NCBI RefSeq assembly: GCF_022201045.2
Contig: NC_068561.1
Coordinates: 18,044,501-18,108,500, forward strand
Source of the DNA: Citrus sinensis
Taxonomy: Eukaryota > Streptophyta > Magnoliopsida > Sapindales > Rutaceae
Direction: 5' to 3'
DNA: 64,000 nucleotides
Shown here: piece after piece, positions 12,755-25,140 of the stretch
Layout of the letters: the number at the start of each line of letters is the position of its first letter
Numbering within the stretch: the stretch's first letter is position 1
Made by a program: the position numbers and the translations under genes
Notes under the pieces: model-generated
Told to the model about the DNA's origin: nothing
Seen by the model: only the letters and a program-made list of their open reading frames with translations
The model's database searches: none

Positions 12755-12835
12755 GGTGGTTGGTGCCTAGTGGTTGGTTCCCGCACATCTCCTCACTTCA
12801 TATGTTCGAATCACATCCGTTTGAACATAATCACA
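12755..12835 (+). repeat. tRNA-like sequence, possible head of a SINE
   Basis: Starts 17 bases after the tRNA gene. It has an A-box-like TGGTGCCTAGTGG and a B-box-like GTTCGAATCAC about 35 bases later, the spacing of a tRNA-derived pol III promoter. It does not fold into a full cloverleaf. No tail or target duplication was found, so this is a weak call. Confidence 0.3.
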
Positions 12836-13025
12836 TAAAGCGACGGCTACAAAAATCAAAAGCAAAAGATAAAGAATAAAGACATTGTACAAGCCTATCA
12901 AGGTCTCATCTTTTTGTATAATTTCTATTGGGGGGGAAGATGACAAAAAAATCGAGGGGAAAGAAACAAATATCTACAAGTAAAACAAGGAGTTAAAAAC
13001 AGATAGGCATTGGTAATCATGAATA

Positions 13026-15701
13026 TCATAAGTAATCCATTGGAAGCTCCCAATCATCCTCTGAGTCTCTCGCCTTCGGACGAGGCTTCTTCTTCCTAAA
13101 ACCTTTCTTTGCGCTCCGACCATGATCAAATCTACCTGACCTTTCAAAGTTGGAATATCCATCAAAGTCATCGAGTGAAGTTCCTACATTCTGCTTGTCC
13201 CATAGACCCTGGTACGAGCATGTCAGAGGTTTAATTAGAGGTATGCAGAACAAGCAGGAAGATCCATAAGCTGGGATGAAAATTTAATGCAAAAAGTTTT
13301 AGTTTCTCAAACAACAAAGCCATTTGGGAAACTCTGAAACAGAGATGGCAGTGGATGTTTAACCAGTTGAATGTGAAGGATGCATACAATCCAAAAGATA
13401 ACAAGAGAAATTAAATGCAACCTGGTTCATAATCTTCCAAGCAGTCCCTTGAATGAAAAAATATTTCTCATCAACAGTACACAACTGTAAATTGGTAAAA
13501 GAATCTACGCTGATATAATATGCGTATAATTCATGGTTCATAGGTCTGTGGTTGTGGTGTCAAACTGAGTGCCTATACACATGCATTCGCACATTAGTGT
13601 GCCAATGCATCATGCATATGCATCCAGCTTCCTTCAAGCTTTACTTCATTCCAGGCATGGAAATACATTAACCCACAGAACTCAGTGCAGACACAGAGCA
13701 TCAGCAAAGTCTAATTACACTTCAAATTTGACTCAAAGCATGACAACCACCTTCACCATGAATCAAAGGTACCTTTGTTAGTCTTTGAACACGTGAGGCT
13801 GCAGCTTCGTGAACAACTACTATGTCAGCTACAACTTCTAGGACATCCTCGACAAGCAAAGCATAAGTACTCACCTGGAATTATGACAAGCGGATTGCAG
13901 TTGAACTTTGTATACAAGAACTCTTTTTAAGAAGAGGATAATATCAATCAAGTATAAATTGTAGAAGATGGCTGAAAGTGATCGTGTGAACATTATTTAT
14001 GTAGCATTTGCTATTAAAAACAGAGAGAAGCAGTTGACCTACCAAACTTGATGGAATAATTGAAATGCCAAATGAATCAAGCTCTAGTGATTCAACAGCT
14101 CCCGAGTTGATGTTGAAAGTGTATCCCCGCACCTAGAATTAAAAGATGCATATGATAAGACTTTTGACCTGAATATGATCGATACCAGGTATGGTGCATG
14201 AAATTTTGATTTACCTTCCCAATGTTTTGCCGACCCGGTGTCACAACTCTGTATCCTACCTAGCAAACATCACAGGTTAAGTATAACAAACAGACAGACA
14301 TATTTAATTAATAAAATAGAGCAATGTAGTGAGTATCATAAGATGAGGTGGCCTAGTACGCACAAAAAGACCATCGTTGGTGGAGATGGAAACATACCAG
14401 TGTGTCAAGTCCAACCATTTTAAAATCATTCTCCATAACACTCTCATCCTCAATAAGCACAACATCACCAACCTGTTAATAATTTACAAATAGAACAATA
14501 TGTTCAGAACAAAAATGAGCTGATGTATGTGCAAAGAAAATAAACAACAGGAATAAACGGGTTAAAGCCCCGTTATACTGTATATGGCATAATCCTCCCC
14601 ATTAAAAAAAAAAAAATCAATAGATACACTGGCTGCCTGGCTGGGTATCTTTGCGTAGTCAGATGAACCTTGGACCACAAAATGAACCAAGCAGAAAATA
14701 TACCATGAAACCAAATGGCGGTTGTTCTTATTATTTATGAAGCTATTAAACGTTAACTAAAAATCTGAAAGGAGTCAAAAATTCATTGAACCGAAAAAGG
14801 GGAAGGTATTTAAGTGAAAAATGAAAATAGTAACAAGAACTGGGTTAACTCATAACTCACCCTACTCTTCTGTGATTCAAGAAACCGAGCCATAAGCATG
14901 ACAATAAAATGGATAAATGTAAATAAAAATACGGACCCTCAAATTAAAAGAAAAAAATGTCAGCAGTGAAACAATTGCCAAACTAAACCTTATCCGTTCT
15001 CTAAAATGAATAAAGCTTCAATCTTTGCTAACCATATCATGCACTGGAAAGTAGACAACACAGATAAAGAAGAATACCTGGCAAATATCCTCAAGAAGAA
15101 GCCTCTCTGGTTCTCCAGAAAGCAAATTTGGCCTCACTTCAACTACCAATACCACCCACTGAAAAGAAAAAAGGAAAAAAAAAAAGCATAGGAATTTCAC
15201 TATAGCAAGTAAGTTCTTAACTTGTTAACAATTAAACAATGGACTAATTACACTTACAGAGGTAGTATCAACCCACAGTTGGGAAACGAAACCCAAAGAC
15301 ATAGCAGATTGAATACTAATAACTTGCTTTGCCAACAAATTTGATCTCCTCATCACTTGCCCTCCTCTTCTCAACTTCACCTTTTCTGATGAACCATCAC
15401 TGCCATCCTTCTCTTCTTCACGCTTCTCTTCCTTCACTTCAGCAATTTCTCTACTATTTTCCTCTGCAGAATTCACAGAAAACTTGTCCTTGAAACCCAA
15501 TTCATCAAACAGCTCTTGATTTTTACTGGGTGGCTTAAAAGTGCACATAGCATATTGTAAGTTGCCATTTCTCACACTTCCATTCTTTGGTCTCCACTTG
15601 CTACCGGATAAAGTTCTAATTTTGGTTACAGGGACAGAATTGTATAGAGGAATTGAGCTTATGCATTCACTCATTCTGGAAACCCTAACTTCCAATCCCA
15701 T
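13026..15701 (-). CDS. Plastid-targeted PRC-barrel domain protein
   Basis: Seven exons (15701-15258, 15158-15078, 14472-14398, 14259-14215, 14132-14043, 13874-13773, 13208-13026) join in frame into 339 residues. Residues 1-~50 are Ser/Arg-rich with few acids, like a chloroplast transit peptide; an acidic linker follows (~70-105). Then come two PRC-barrel-like units: one around LLAKQVISIQSAMSLGFVSQLWVD with VVLVVEVRP, and one around LVGYRVVTPGRQNIGKVRGY with SLELDSFGISIIPSSL. The tail is basic and ends in a short acidic stretch (DSEDDWELPMDYL). PRC-barrel proteins occur in photosynthetic reaction centres, ribosome maturation (RimM) and cyanobacteria. The plant protein's job is not known to me, but plastid location is likely. 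A GTG twelve bases upstream also reads in frame; the ATG at 15701 is preferred. Confidence 0.85.
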
Positions 15702-16309
15702 GTTTCGTGCCACCCGAAATTTGTCGATTTCAGAAGATTGATGATGATGAGTGAATCTTCGTTCAGAGAGAGAAATAGGAATTACGAATAGGATTTTAAC
15801 CTATCGATCCCTAATTTTGTATTTTCTCAAATAATGACAAAATATTTACATTTACTATAAAAGAGGTCCCTAAACAATTTTTGGATCTGAAAGGAAATAA
15901 AAATATCCTTGACCAAGTGGGCAAGTACTGCATAGCATATTCCTTTCTTATTTTATTTGGACGGTGCTATTTGAACTTATTATTTTACTCATTGAATATA
16001 TTTTCTGAGTTCACCCATCATTCAAATTTTAAATCTATATATTCACTCCATTAATCCATCATAATTTTAAAAATACCCATTTTTCTTTCAGTGAATCAAT
16101 TATACTTTCACCCATCATCTTCCTTCTTTCTTCATGATTCAACGTTGTCTATACATAGATTTATTAATGAACAGTTGGAATCTAAAAATAGAACATATTA
16201 AATGAAAAAGAACTGCAACTTAAAATCCATTGCAAGATTGTTGAAGTAACCTAAACTTCTAGTTTCAAAAACGAAGAAAAGTGTCAAAGACCGACAGGTA
16301 CCAGAGTTT
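15702..16309. other. Promoter side of the PRC-barrel gene; nothing else seen
   Basis: AT-rich DNA between the start codon of the minus-strand plastid gene and the SINE. No open frame with a domain and no clear repeat. Confidence 0.4.
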
Positions 16310-16325
16310 TTACGTACAATGATAT

Positions 16326-16783
16326 TTTTTTATTACATAAAACTATTGTTTAAAAATACAACTCATATTACATGAAATTAAAACTAATATTTACAAATAA
16401 GACTATTATTGAGACTGGTTTACATCAATTCTCATGAAATACCGTCTAAATTTTTATCTTTTTTAATATTCAAGGGACCTCTATAGATTTTTACTCTATT
16501 TAATATCCGAGGGACGTCTATAGATTTTTACCCTCGAATTTTACCCTCTTTAATATTCGAGGGATGTCTACAGATTTTTATTATCTCTAATATTCAAGGA
16601 ACGTTTACTTCACTCACATTTCAAAATAATATTCGAGAGACGTCTACTTCACTCACATTTCGAAAGAGAGAAGACTGTCTTAACTTAAATTGAGGAAATA
16701 AATTAAACCCCCACAATGTATTGTGGGGGGCTCGAACCCATGACCTTATGATTGTGAGGTTTATGTTTTAATCACCAGGCTTC
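16326..16783 (-). mobile_element. tRNA-derived SINE with target-site duplication
   Basis: Read on the minus strand, the head (~16783-16715) has an A-box-like TGGTGATTAAAAC and a B-box GGGTTCGAGCC, as in tRNA-derived SINEs. The body includes AGACAGTCTTCTCTC and a series of ~35-40-bp units with the core CTCGAATATTA...AAAATCTATAGAC. The 3' end is a short A-run. A 16-bp direct repeat (TTACGTACAATGATAT, 16310-16325; TTACGTACAATGACAT, 16784-16799) flanks it with one mismatch, so the copy inserted by target-primed reverse transcription and is fairly recent. The element at 60014-60325 belongs to the same family but has fewer internal units. Confidence 0.88.
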
Positions 16784-17390
16784 TTACGTACAATGACATT
16801 TAAAATAATATATGAAGGATTTAAAAAGTTTTGTATTCAAACTTTTAAGGTAGCTGAATGGCACAATTCAAAAGTGATTAATTTTTTTCTAAGTATATAA
16901 ATATTTAGTTATAATATAGCTTAATGAGATTGGAATTAAAATACAGGATTAAAAATTTAGTTATTAATTATCAGATGAAAATAATATTAGAAAAAGAAGT
17001 TAAGAAGGAATAACTAAAATTAAAAAAACGTATTGAGATTGCAAGATCTTCTTTTGGTATTCAAATCATGATCATAATACTTCTCATATTTATATTTTAC
17101 TTTTTTTTTATCAGTTTGAAAATTATATGACTTGTTTTTCAATTAATTACTCTATAAATAAATATAGGGTTAAATACATAATGTGCCACAACCATATTAG
17201 AATGCTCCCGCTACAGTATTGATGTGTTGATATTAAGTATGTAGAATTATAGATCCAAGAAAAATCCAGATTTATAAATAAACATAGAATGAAAATAACC
17301 CATGGGAATACAACTTATAAATATATAATTAAAAACAATAAATTTAAAACTTGCTTGAGAGAGTCATTAATTCCACAATTAAAATCTTTA

Positions 17391-18049
17391 GGCTATGTTT
17401 GGGAGTTAGGATTATATGTAGGATTAGATTAATTATTTGTCTTATATTTGGCAAGCTCCACTTTGGATTAGATTATGGGAATAAATGTGAATTTAGTCCT
17501 AAGATCATGGGATTAACAATCTCAATTGAAACATGGGTTTAGTTAGAATTAACTTTAAAAACAATTGTCTATTTAATTAATTATTACTTGAATATCTAAT
17601 GTAGTATTTAATTTAATAATCATTATATTAAAATTAATCATGAAAATTAATAATGCCAATAATTGGTTGCTTTTATATTATTTGCCGACTTTTTGATGAA
17701 ACAAAATATATTTAAAATATTTAATAAAAATTAAATTAAATATTTAAATAAAATTTAATTTAATTTATATTTGTTTATTATAATTGTGATTGCCTAATAA
17801 CTAATTTTCTAAATATTTAGTTTAATTAATTTCTTTGAAAATAATATTAATAATTATTTTATTACTAAATATTCATAAATAGTTCATATTTATATTTAAA
17901 TGTCAAGTTAAATGCTATTTAATTTCATTCAAATGTAATTTGATATAATCCAATCCAACATTGTACGAAACATAAGACAATATTATATAATCTAATTCAA
18001 TCCAATCATAATAATTCGTTCAATCTAATCCTATGTGCGAAACATAACC
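17391..18049. mobile_element. PIF/Harbinger-type MITE
   Basis: 659 bp flanked by TTA on both sides (17388-17390 and 18050-18052), the target size and sequence of the PIF/Harbinger superfamily. The left end GGCTATGTTTGG and the inverted right end GGTTATGTTTCG match 10 of 12, and 19 of 24 over the longer terminus, both leading into AGGATTA. Subterminal regions are rich in repeated ATTAGATT/AATCTAAT words in opposite orientations. The interior is AT-rich and carries no transposase, so it is non-autonomous. Confidence 0.8.
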
Positions 18050-18052
18050 TTA

Positions 18053-19040
18053 AGTTTCATCATTCACCTTAACTTGAAAAATTAGTCATTCATGTTGGCT
18101 AGCAAAACACACATTTTAAAATAAATTTATGAAAAAGTAGGAGTGGTGATTTATGATTGGGTTTTAAAATAAATTTAATTAGTAATTTGGTGGATTCAAA
18201 TAGCTTTACACTTAATTTTAATATTTATTATTTTTAGTTCCGATATTACCCTTACAATTTAGGGTGAAGATAATTTTGTCCCTGATTAATATCCGCACGG
18301 ACCGCACCGGCCACATCCCATATATGAGACGCCCAATTCGTGTCCCAGCCTTTTGTACTGAACTCACAATTTTCTCAATATCTCGACTTGCCCTAATTTT
18401 GTCCGCCACCGCGGCATACACGACTGATCATCGACGGACGCGCGCTATCCACCGCCGATTGCCGATCGAAATATTTACTTGTTTGACTGTGTAAGTCTTA
18501 TGTTGTTGGAGAAACATCTTTCTTAGAAACTTGTAGCTCGGTGATTTTTGTGTGCAAGATCTGATTTTTATTGCTTGAACTAGGGTGTATGCTATGGCTT
18601 TATGTAAAGTTTATTTTATTTTATTTTTAATATGGCAATAATTCCTTCTTCGATCTCGCTCGATGCTTTATGTCGGTGCAATATGTTTTTTGAGAAAAAA
18701 AAAATTAGGGTTTTGAGTTTCTTAATTTTTACATATTCATCGTTATGCGACTTTGCTTCTGTGGTCTTTGATATGAAATTTTATTGCCATGTTCCAGAAT
18801 GTTATCGAAGGTTCCTTACAATTGTTTTTGTAATACAATACAATATTACTTTAATACCTCTGACGTTTAATGTTCAAATTCTTGTAGCACAGGCTTATTA
18901 TTGCTTGAATTAATTATCTTATTAGCTGTATAGATAGTTTTACTGGCATCCGTTTATTGATTCTGTGCTTGTGTTGGGTTTCGCTGGCAGGTGTGGACTA
19001 CAGAAGCTATATTTTGGTGGTGTTTGGATAGTTTATACAC
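18053..19040 (+). other. SKIP promoter and 5' leader with an intron (18491-18990)
   Basis: The leader is split by an intron with donor TGT|GTAAGT at 18491 and acceptor TGGCAG|GTGTGG ending at 18990. The spliced leader continues to the ATG at 19041. The GC-rich stretch 18290-18450 upstream of the donor is the probable transcription start region. Short open frames in the intron have no domain. Leader introns are common in constitutively expressed plant genes. Confidence 0.7.
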
Positions 19041-20861
19041 ATGTCACTGAAGGAGATTCTGCCTCCTGTGAAATCCAACCACGCCTCATTTTATGACCAT
19101 TCAAATGATATGTGGTTTAAGAATCTGTATAATTCATCCGAGAAGGAAAAATCTCTTGAGGCCAAGCGAAAACCTGTACCTCCTTACTTGAAGCGACAAG
19201 GTTTTGTTCCTAGAAAAATTGAGGATTTTGGTGATGGGGGTGCTTTTCCAGAAATTCATATTGGGCAGTACCCGCTTGACATGGGTAGAAATAAATCTGG
19301 CAAGCCTGGATCAAAGATTTTGCCAGTGAGTGTTGATGCCCATGGGAATGTGGCTTATGATGCAATTGTAAAGCAAAATGAGAATTCCAAGAAGATAGTT
19401 TACTCGCAACATAAAGATCTTATTCCAAAGTTTTTGAGGGATGATGAAGAGGAAGAAGAAACCGATGAAGAGATGCAGAGGGAGATTGATGAAACTACTC
19501 AGGAAACAAAAGCTTGTCTTGAAAAGGTTGTTAATGTGAAATTGAGTGCGGCGCAGCCCAAGAATGTACCTCAACAGTCATCAGATTCAAAGTATATCAA
19601 GTATAAGCCATCTCAGCAATCAGTAGCTTTTAATTCTGGTGCTAAGGAGAGGGTTATTAGAATGATGGAGATGCCTGTGGACCCACTTGAGCCACCAAAG
19701 TTCAAGCACAAGCGCGTTCCGAGGGCTTCTGGTTCTCCACCTGTTCCAGTCATGCATTCCCCACCTAGGCCTGTGACTGTGAAAGATCAGCAGGATTGGA
19801 AAATTCCACCTTGTATATCGAATTGGAAAAACCCGAAGGGTTACACAATTCCCCTAGACAAGCGTCTTGCAGCAGATGGCAGAGGCCTTCAAGATGTTCA
19901 GATTAATGACAACTTTGCTAAGCTGTCGGAGGCTCTTTATGTTGCCGAGCAGAAGGCTAGGGAAGCTGTTGCAATGAGATCAAAGGTGCAGAAGGAGATG
20001 CTCATGAAGGAGAAGGAACGGAAAGAGCAGGAACTGCGTGCATTAGCTCAGAAAGCTCGTTCAGAGAGAACTGGAGCAGCACCCCCAGCATCTGTTCCAA
20101 TCCCATCTGAGAAGAGTGCAATGGATACTAGCGATATGAGAGAGGAGTATGAGCATGAGAGAGATAGAGGGAGAGAGAGGGATATGCCGAAGGAGACAAG
20201 GGAGGAGAGGGAAGAGAGGTTGCAGAGGGAGAAACTACGTGCGGAGAGACGTCGGGAGAGGGAAAGGGAGAGAAGGTTGGAGGCCAAGGATGCTGCTATG
20301 GGAAAGAAGAGTAAGATTACTAGAGACAGAGATCGTGATATTAGTGAGAAATTTGCTCTTGGCATGGCCTCGACTGGGGCGGCAAGAGGAGGTGAGGTTA
20401 TGTATGATCAAAGGCTGTTCAACCAGGAGAAAGGAATGGATTCTGGTTTTGCCACTGATGACCAGTACAATGTGTATGACAAGGGCCTGTTTACTGCTCA
20501 GCCCACACTTTCAACCCTATATAGGCCCAAGAAAGATGCAGATGATGACATGTATGGAGGAAATGCAGATGAACAGATGGAGAAGATCATGAAGACTGAT
20601 CGGTTCAAACCTGACAAGGGATTTGCTGGTAGTTCTGAGAGGTCTGGTCCTAGAGACAGACCAGTCGAGTTTGAGAAGGAGGCTGAAGAAGCTGATCCAT
20701 TTGGACTTGATGAGTTCTTGACAGAGGTGAAGAAAGGGGGGAAGAAAGCATTGGACAAAGTTGGTACTGGAGGGACAATGAGAGCGAGTGCCGGATCTTC
20801 AATGCGAGATGATTATGGAGGTTCTGGTAGATCTCGCATAGGATTTGAAAGGGGCCGTTAA
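19041..20861 (+). CDS. SKIP: SNW/SKI-interacting protein SKIP (spliceosome and transcription co-regulator)
   Basis: A single uninterrupted coding exon of 606 residues; the Arabidopsis protein is 613. SNW proteins belong to the spliceosome (Prp45 family) and in plants also act with the Paf1 complex in clock, flowering and stress control in the nucleus. The amino part has the conserved SNW core: PPYLKRQGFVPR, FPEIHIGQYPLDMG, then PPCISNWKNPKGYTIPLDKR, where SNWKNPKG is the family signature. DGRGLQDVQINDNFAKLSEA follows. Residues ~300-440 are a long charged helix rich in RE/RER repeats. The carboxy end has DSGFATDDQYNVYDKGLF and DPFGLDEFL, as in other plant SKIPs. The lack of coding introns is normal for this gene in dicots. 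An ATG with good context directly follows the leader intron exon. Confidence 0.97.
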   Translation: MSLKEILPPVKSNHASFYDHSNDMWFKNLYNSSEKEKSLEAKRKPVPPYLKRQGFVPRKIEDFGDGGAFPEIHIGQYPLDMGRNKSGKPGSKILPVSVDAHGNVAYDAIVKQNENSKKIVYSQHKDLIPKFLRDDEEEEETDEEMQREIDETTQETKACLEKVVNVKLSAAQPKNVPQQSSDSKYIKYKPSQQSVAFNSGAKERVIRMMEMPVDPLEPPKFKHKRVPRASGSPPVPVMHSPPRPVTVKDQQDWKIPPCISNWKNPKGYTIPLDKRLAADGRGLQDVQINDNFAKLSEALYVAEQKAREAVAMRSKVQKEMLMKEKERKEQELRALAQKARSERTGAAPPASVPIPSEKSAMDTSDMREEYEHERDRGRERDMPKETREEREERLQREKLRAERRRERERERRLEAKDAAMGKKSKITRDRDRDISEKFALGMASTGAARGGEVMYDQRLFNQEKGMDSGFATDDQYNVYDKGLFTAQPTLSTLYRPKKDADDDMYGGNADEQMEKIMKTDRFKPDKGFAGSSERSGPRDRPVEFEKEAEEADPFGLDEFLTEVKKGGKKALDKVGTGGTMRASAGSSMRDDYGGSGRSRIGFERGR

Positions 20862-22465
20862 ACATTTTCTCTAAGAAGTATTGTTTTTTCTTTTCCTTTA
20901 TGTAAGATGCTTGAATTTTCCTTTTTAAGTTAAAAAGAAGGCTTACTTTTTTGTTTCTAGTGCTTAGATTGACGTTAAGAGTTTCCTATGGTACTCTTGT
21001 ACCATCATTTCTGAGCTTATGATTGGATTTCAGCAGAATTATTATCACTTCCCAATTTGTGTTTTTGGTGATAATTAATGAAAAAACAGATATCTCCAGT
21101 TGACATTTGTTTTCCATAATTGATATGAGTAGTGTTACACATCTCAAATATATGATAATTAGATAATTAGATGTGGTTTGGTGAATTTTCTATGGCGTCA
21201 CACATAATCTGGATTATACCTGACAGGATTTGAGTTTATAAAGGCTGTTCTGAGTTTTGAAGCTTTCAGCTTGCAAGCGAGTGTGGATGTTTTCAACTCC
21301 AATGACCTTGTAAGCATACCGTTTCCTTGATAACAATGATCGTCTATGTAATGCCCCTTCTACATCACAGAAACCAAAATGTCGCAAGATAAAAAAGTTG
21401 GAGCGGATGCGTACTTGGACTGTATGCCCACTTTTCTTTAAGGCACTAGGAGGATTAGATCAGATCAAACTCATCAAAGAGTTGCGTGTACGAGATGTGA
21501 TCCACTAAAGGCATCCACGCCCAGTCCGGAACGCATATTCGAAGACCAAGTTGGTTCAACGCTCCAACAGCACCACAACCACTAATAAAACGCCACGTGG
21601 GAGGGTCGGAAACAAAGAAAAACTGTTCACGCTGGGCATGTATGTTACGTGGCTGCGCGAGTTATTCGATTATTCAATTTAAAAGTCCGACTCTCAGCGT
21701 TTCTCTTCCGCTGCGTCCTTCCCTCTCCCAGCCCAGGTGATTGCTTTCTTGCCGTCTTCTTTTTAACTTTCATTTCCTTTTACGCCGTCGATTATGCTAC
21801 GTTACGTTACCTTGCCTTCCCTTGTTTGTTTACTAAGGAAATCGTAAGAGAAAAGAAAGAAAAATAAATCGTGATAGAATCATTAATTAGAACATTCTTC
21901 ACGTTTTTCTTTGCAAAGAAAACTAAAGAAAGCTAATGATTTTGTGGGAAAGTCCGTACTTTTATCTTGTTTTTGATATATTTGGATTTAGAACTTAAGT
22001 TTACGTGATTGTGCTTGGGGGTTCTTTCAATTTGACGGTAATTCAGTTTCTAATTTTGCTAGGATTTCAACCGGATTTGCTTTTGAATTGTGTGATTGTT
22101 GGTTTATTTTAATTATCTGCCTTTTGGATGCAATTGTGGGAATTTTGTTTTGAGTACTGATTTTATGCTTGTGTTTTTGACATTAAATTGCAGACTTGAC
22201 AGTGTGATCTTCATGAATTTGAAAGATATTGGAGCATCAGCTGTTTCCTGCTACTCGGGAAACAAGAACCACTTCTTCTCCTGGATTTTGTTTTGCTTAT
22301 TGCCAAAGTTTCTAGGGACTCCTATTGCTTACGTGCCCTTCTTTTTGATTAAGGTTGTCGATAGGAGTCCTTCATCTGCTTTTGTTTTGGATAATTCCGG
22401 GGAAACTTAGCCCAGGTGGTGATTCATCACATCATCTGTAGCACTTTCAATAAGGTTTGACAAAC
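20862..22465. other. SKIP 3' end, then promoter and leader of the S6 kinase gene
   Basis: The first ~200 bases are T-rich 3' UTR of SKIP. The kinase promoter probably lies around 21500-21700 with G-box/ABRE-like sites. The CT-rich segment 21680-21740 followed by CCCAG|GTGATTGC looks like a leader exon ending in a donor at ~21737, and TTGCAG|ACTTGAC at ~22188-22200 looks like the matching acceptor. Several short upstream open frames lie in the leader (for example 22214-22410). Confidence 0.5.
21593..21653 (+). promoter_or_regulatory. G-box CCACGTGG (21593-21600) and ABRE-like ACGTGGC (21647-21653)
   Basis: A perfect palindromic G-box and a second ACGTGGC core 47 bases later lie about 30-80 bp upstream of the likely leader of the S6 kinase gene. 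bZIP and bHLH factors (light, abscisic acid) bind these cores. Binding is inferred, not shown. Confidence 0.4.
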
Positions 22466-24563
<2,098 letters not shown>

Positions 24564-25140
24564 CGTGCGTTGATCTGAATGCATTCTTTGAAGGATCACC
24601 ACTTTCGTTCTCTAATAGATAGTGTGAACTTTCATTGCGGTGGTTTAAAACTGAAAGCTGCTTGCTATTGGTACATATGGTCTATGTTATGTGGGATGCC
24701 TTTGTGTTCATAGTATTGCCGCTAGACAAGCTTTTCTGTTGTACTACGTTGTGTTCAAACTTCAAAGGTTTGTTCTGCAGATGTCCGAGGTGTCTATCCT
24801 CCGCAATTAAATCGTATAATCTTTATTTTCTATCCAGCAGATATGGTGCTTTCTGTAATCTTAATTACAATTGCAATTAATCAAATGAACAGTAATTATT
24901 GAGGCATTTTGGTAACTGCGAAGCCTCTAATGACGAAGGCCATTGTTGTCATTTTAAATGCGAAGGATACCCCGCTCATTGGAAACCTGGACACGATAGA
25001 GGCTGTCCTCTGACCACATATGCTTTATTCAATGGATAAAGTTAAGCATGACACCTGGCAGGCGACCATCCTCTGCTGACGCTTCAAGTATCAAGCTAAA
25101 CAATTTCAGCTCTACTTTGTAGTGCCATAGCACCAGCAGT
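24564..25140. other. S6 kinase 3' UTR and STN8 promoter
   Basis: The first ~300 bases are T-rich downstream sequence of the kinase gene. The remainder, up to the ATG at 25141, would hold the STN8 promoter and a short leader. GACACCTGGC-type words occur (25050), but no site convinces me. Confidence 0.4.

Noticed and set aside
20048-20365. Minus-strand Ser/Leu-rich frame opposite SKIP
   Set aside because: Shadow of the RE/RER-rich helix on the other strand.
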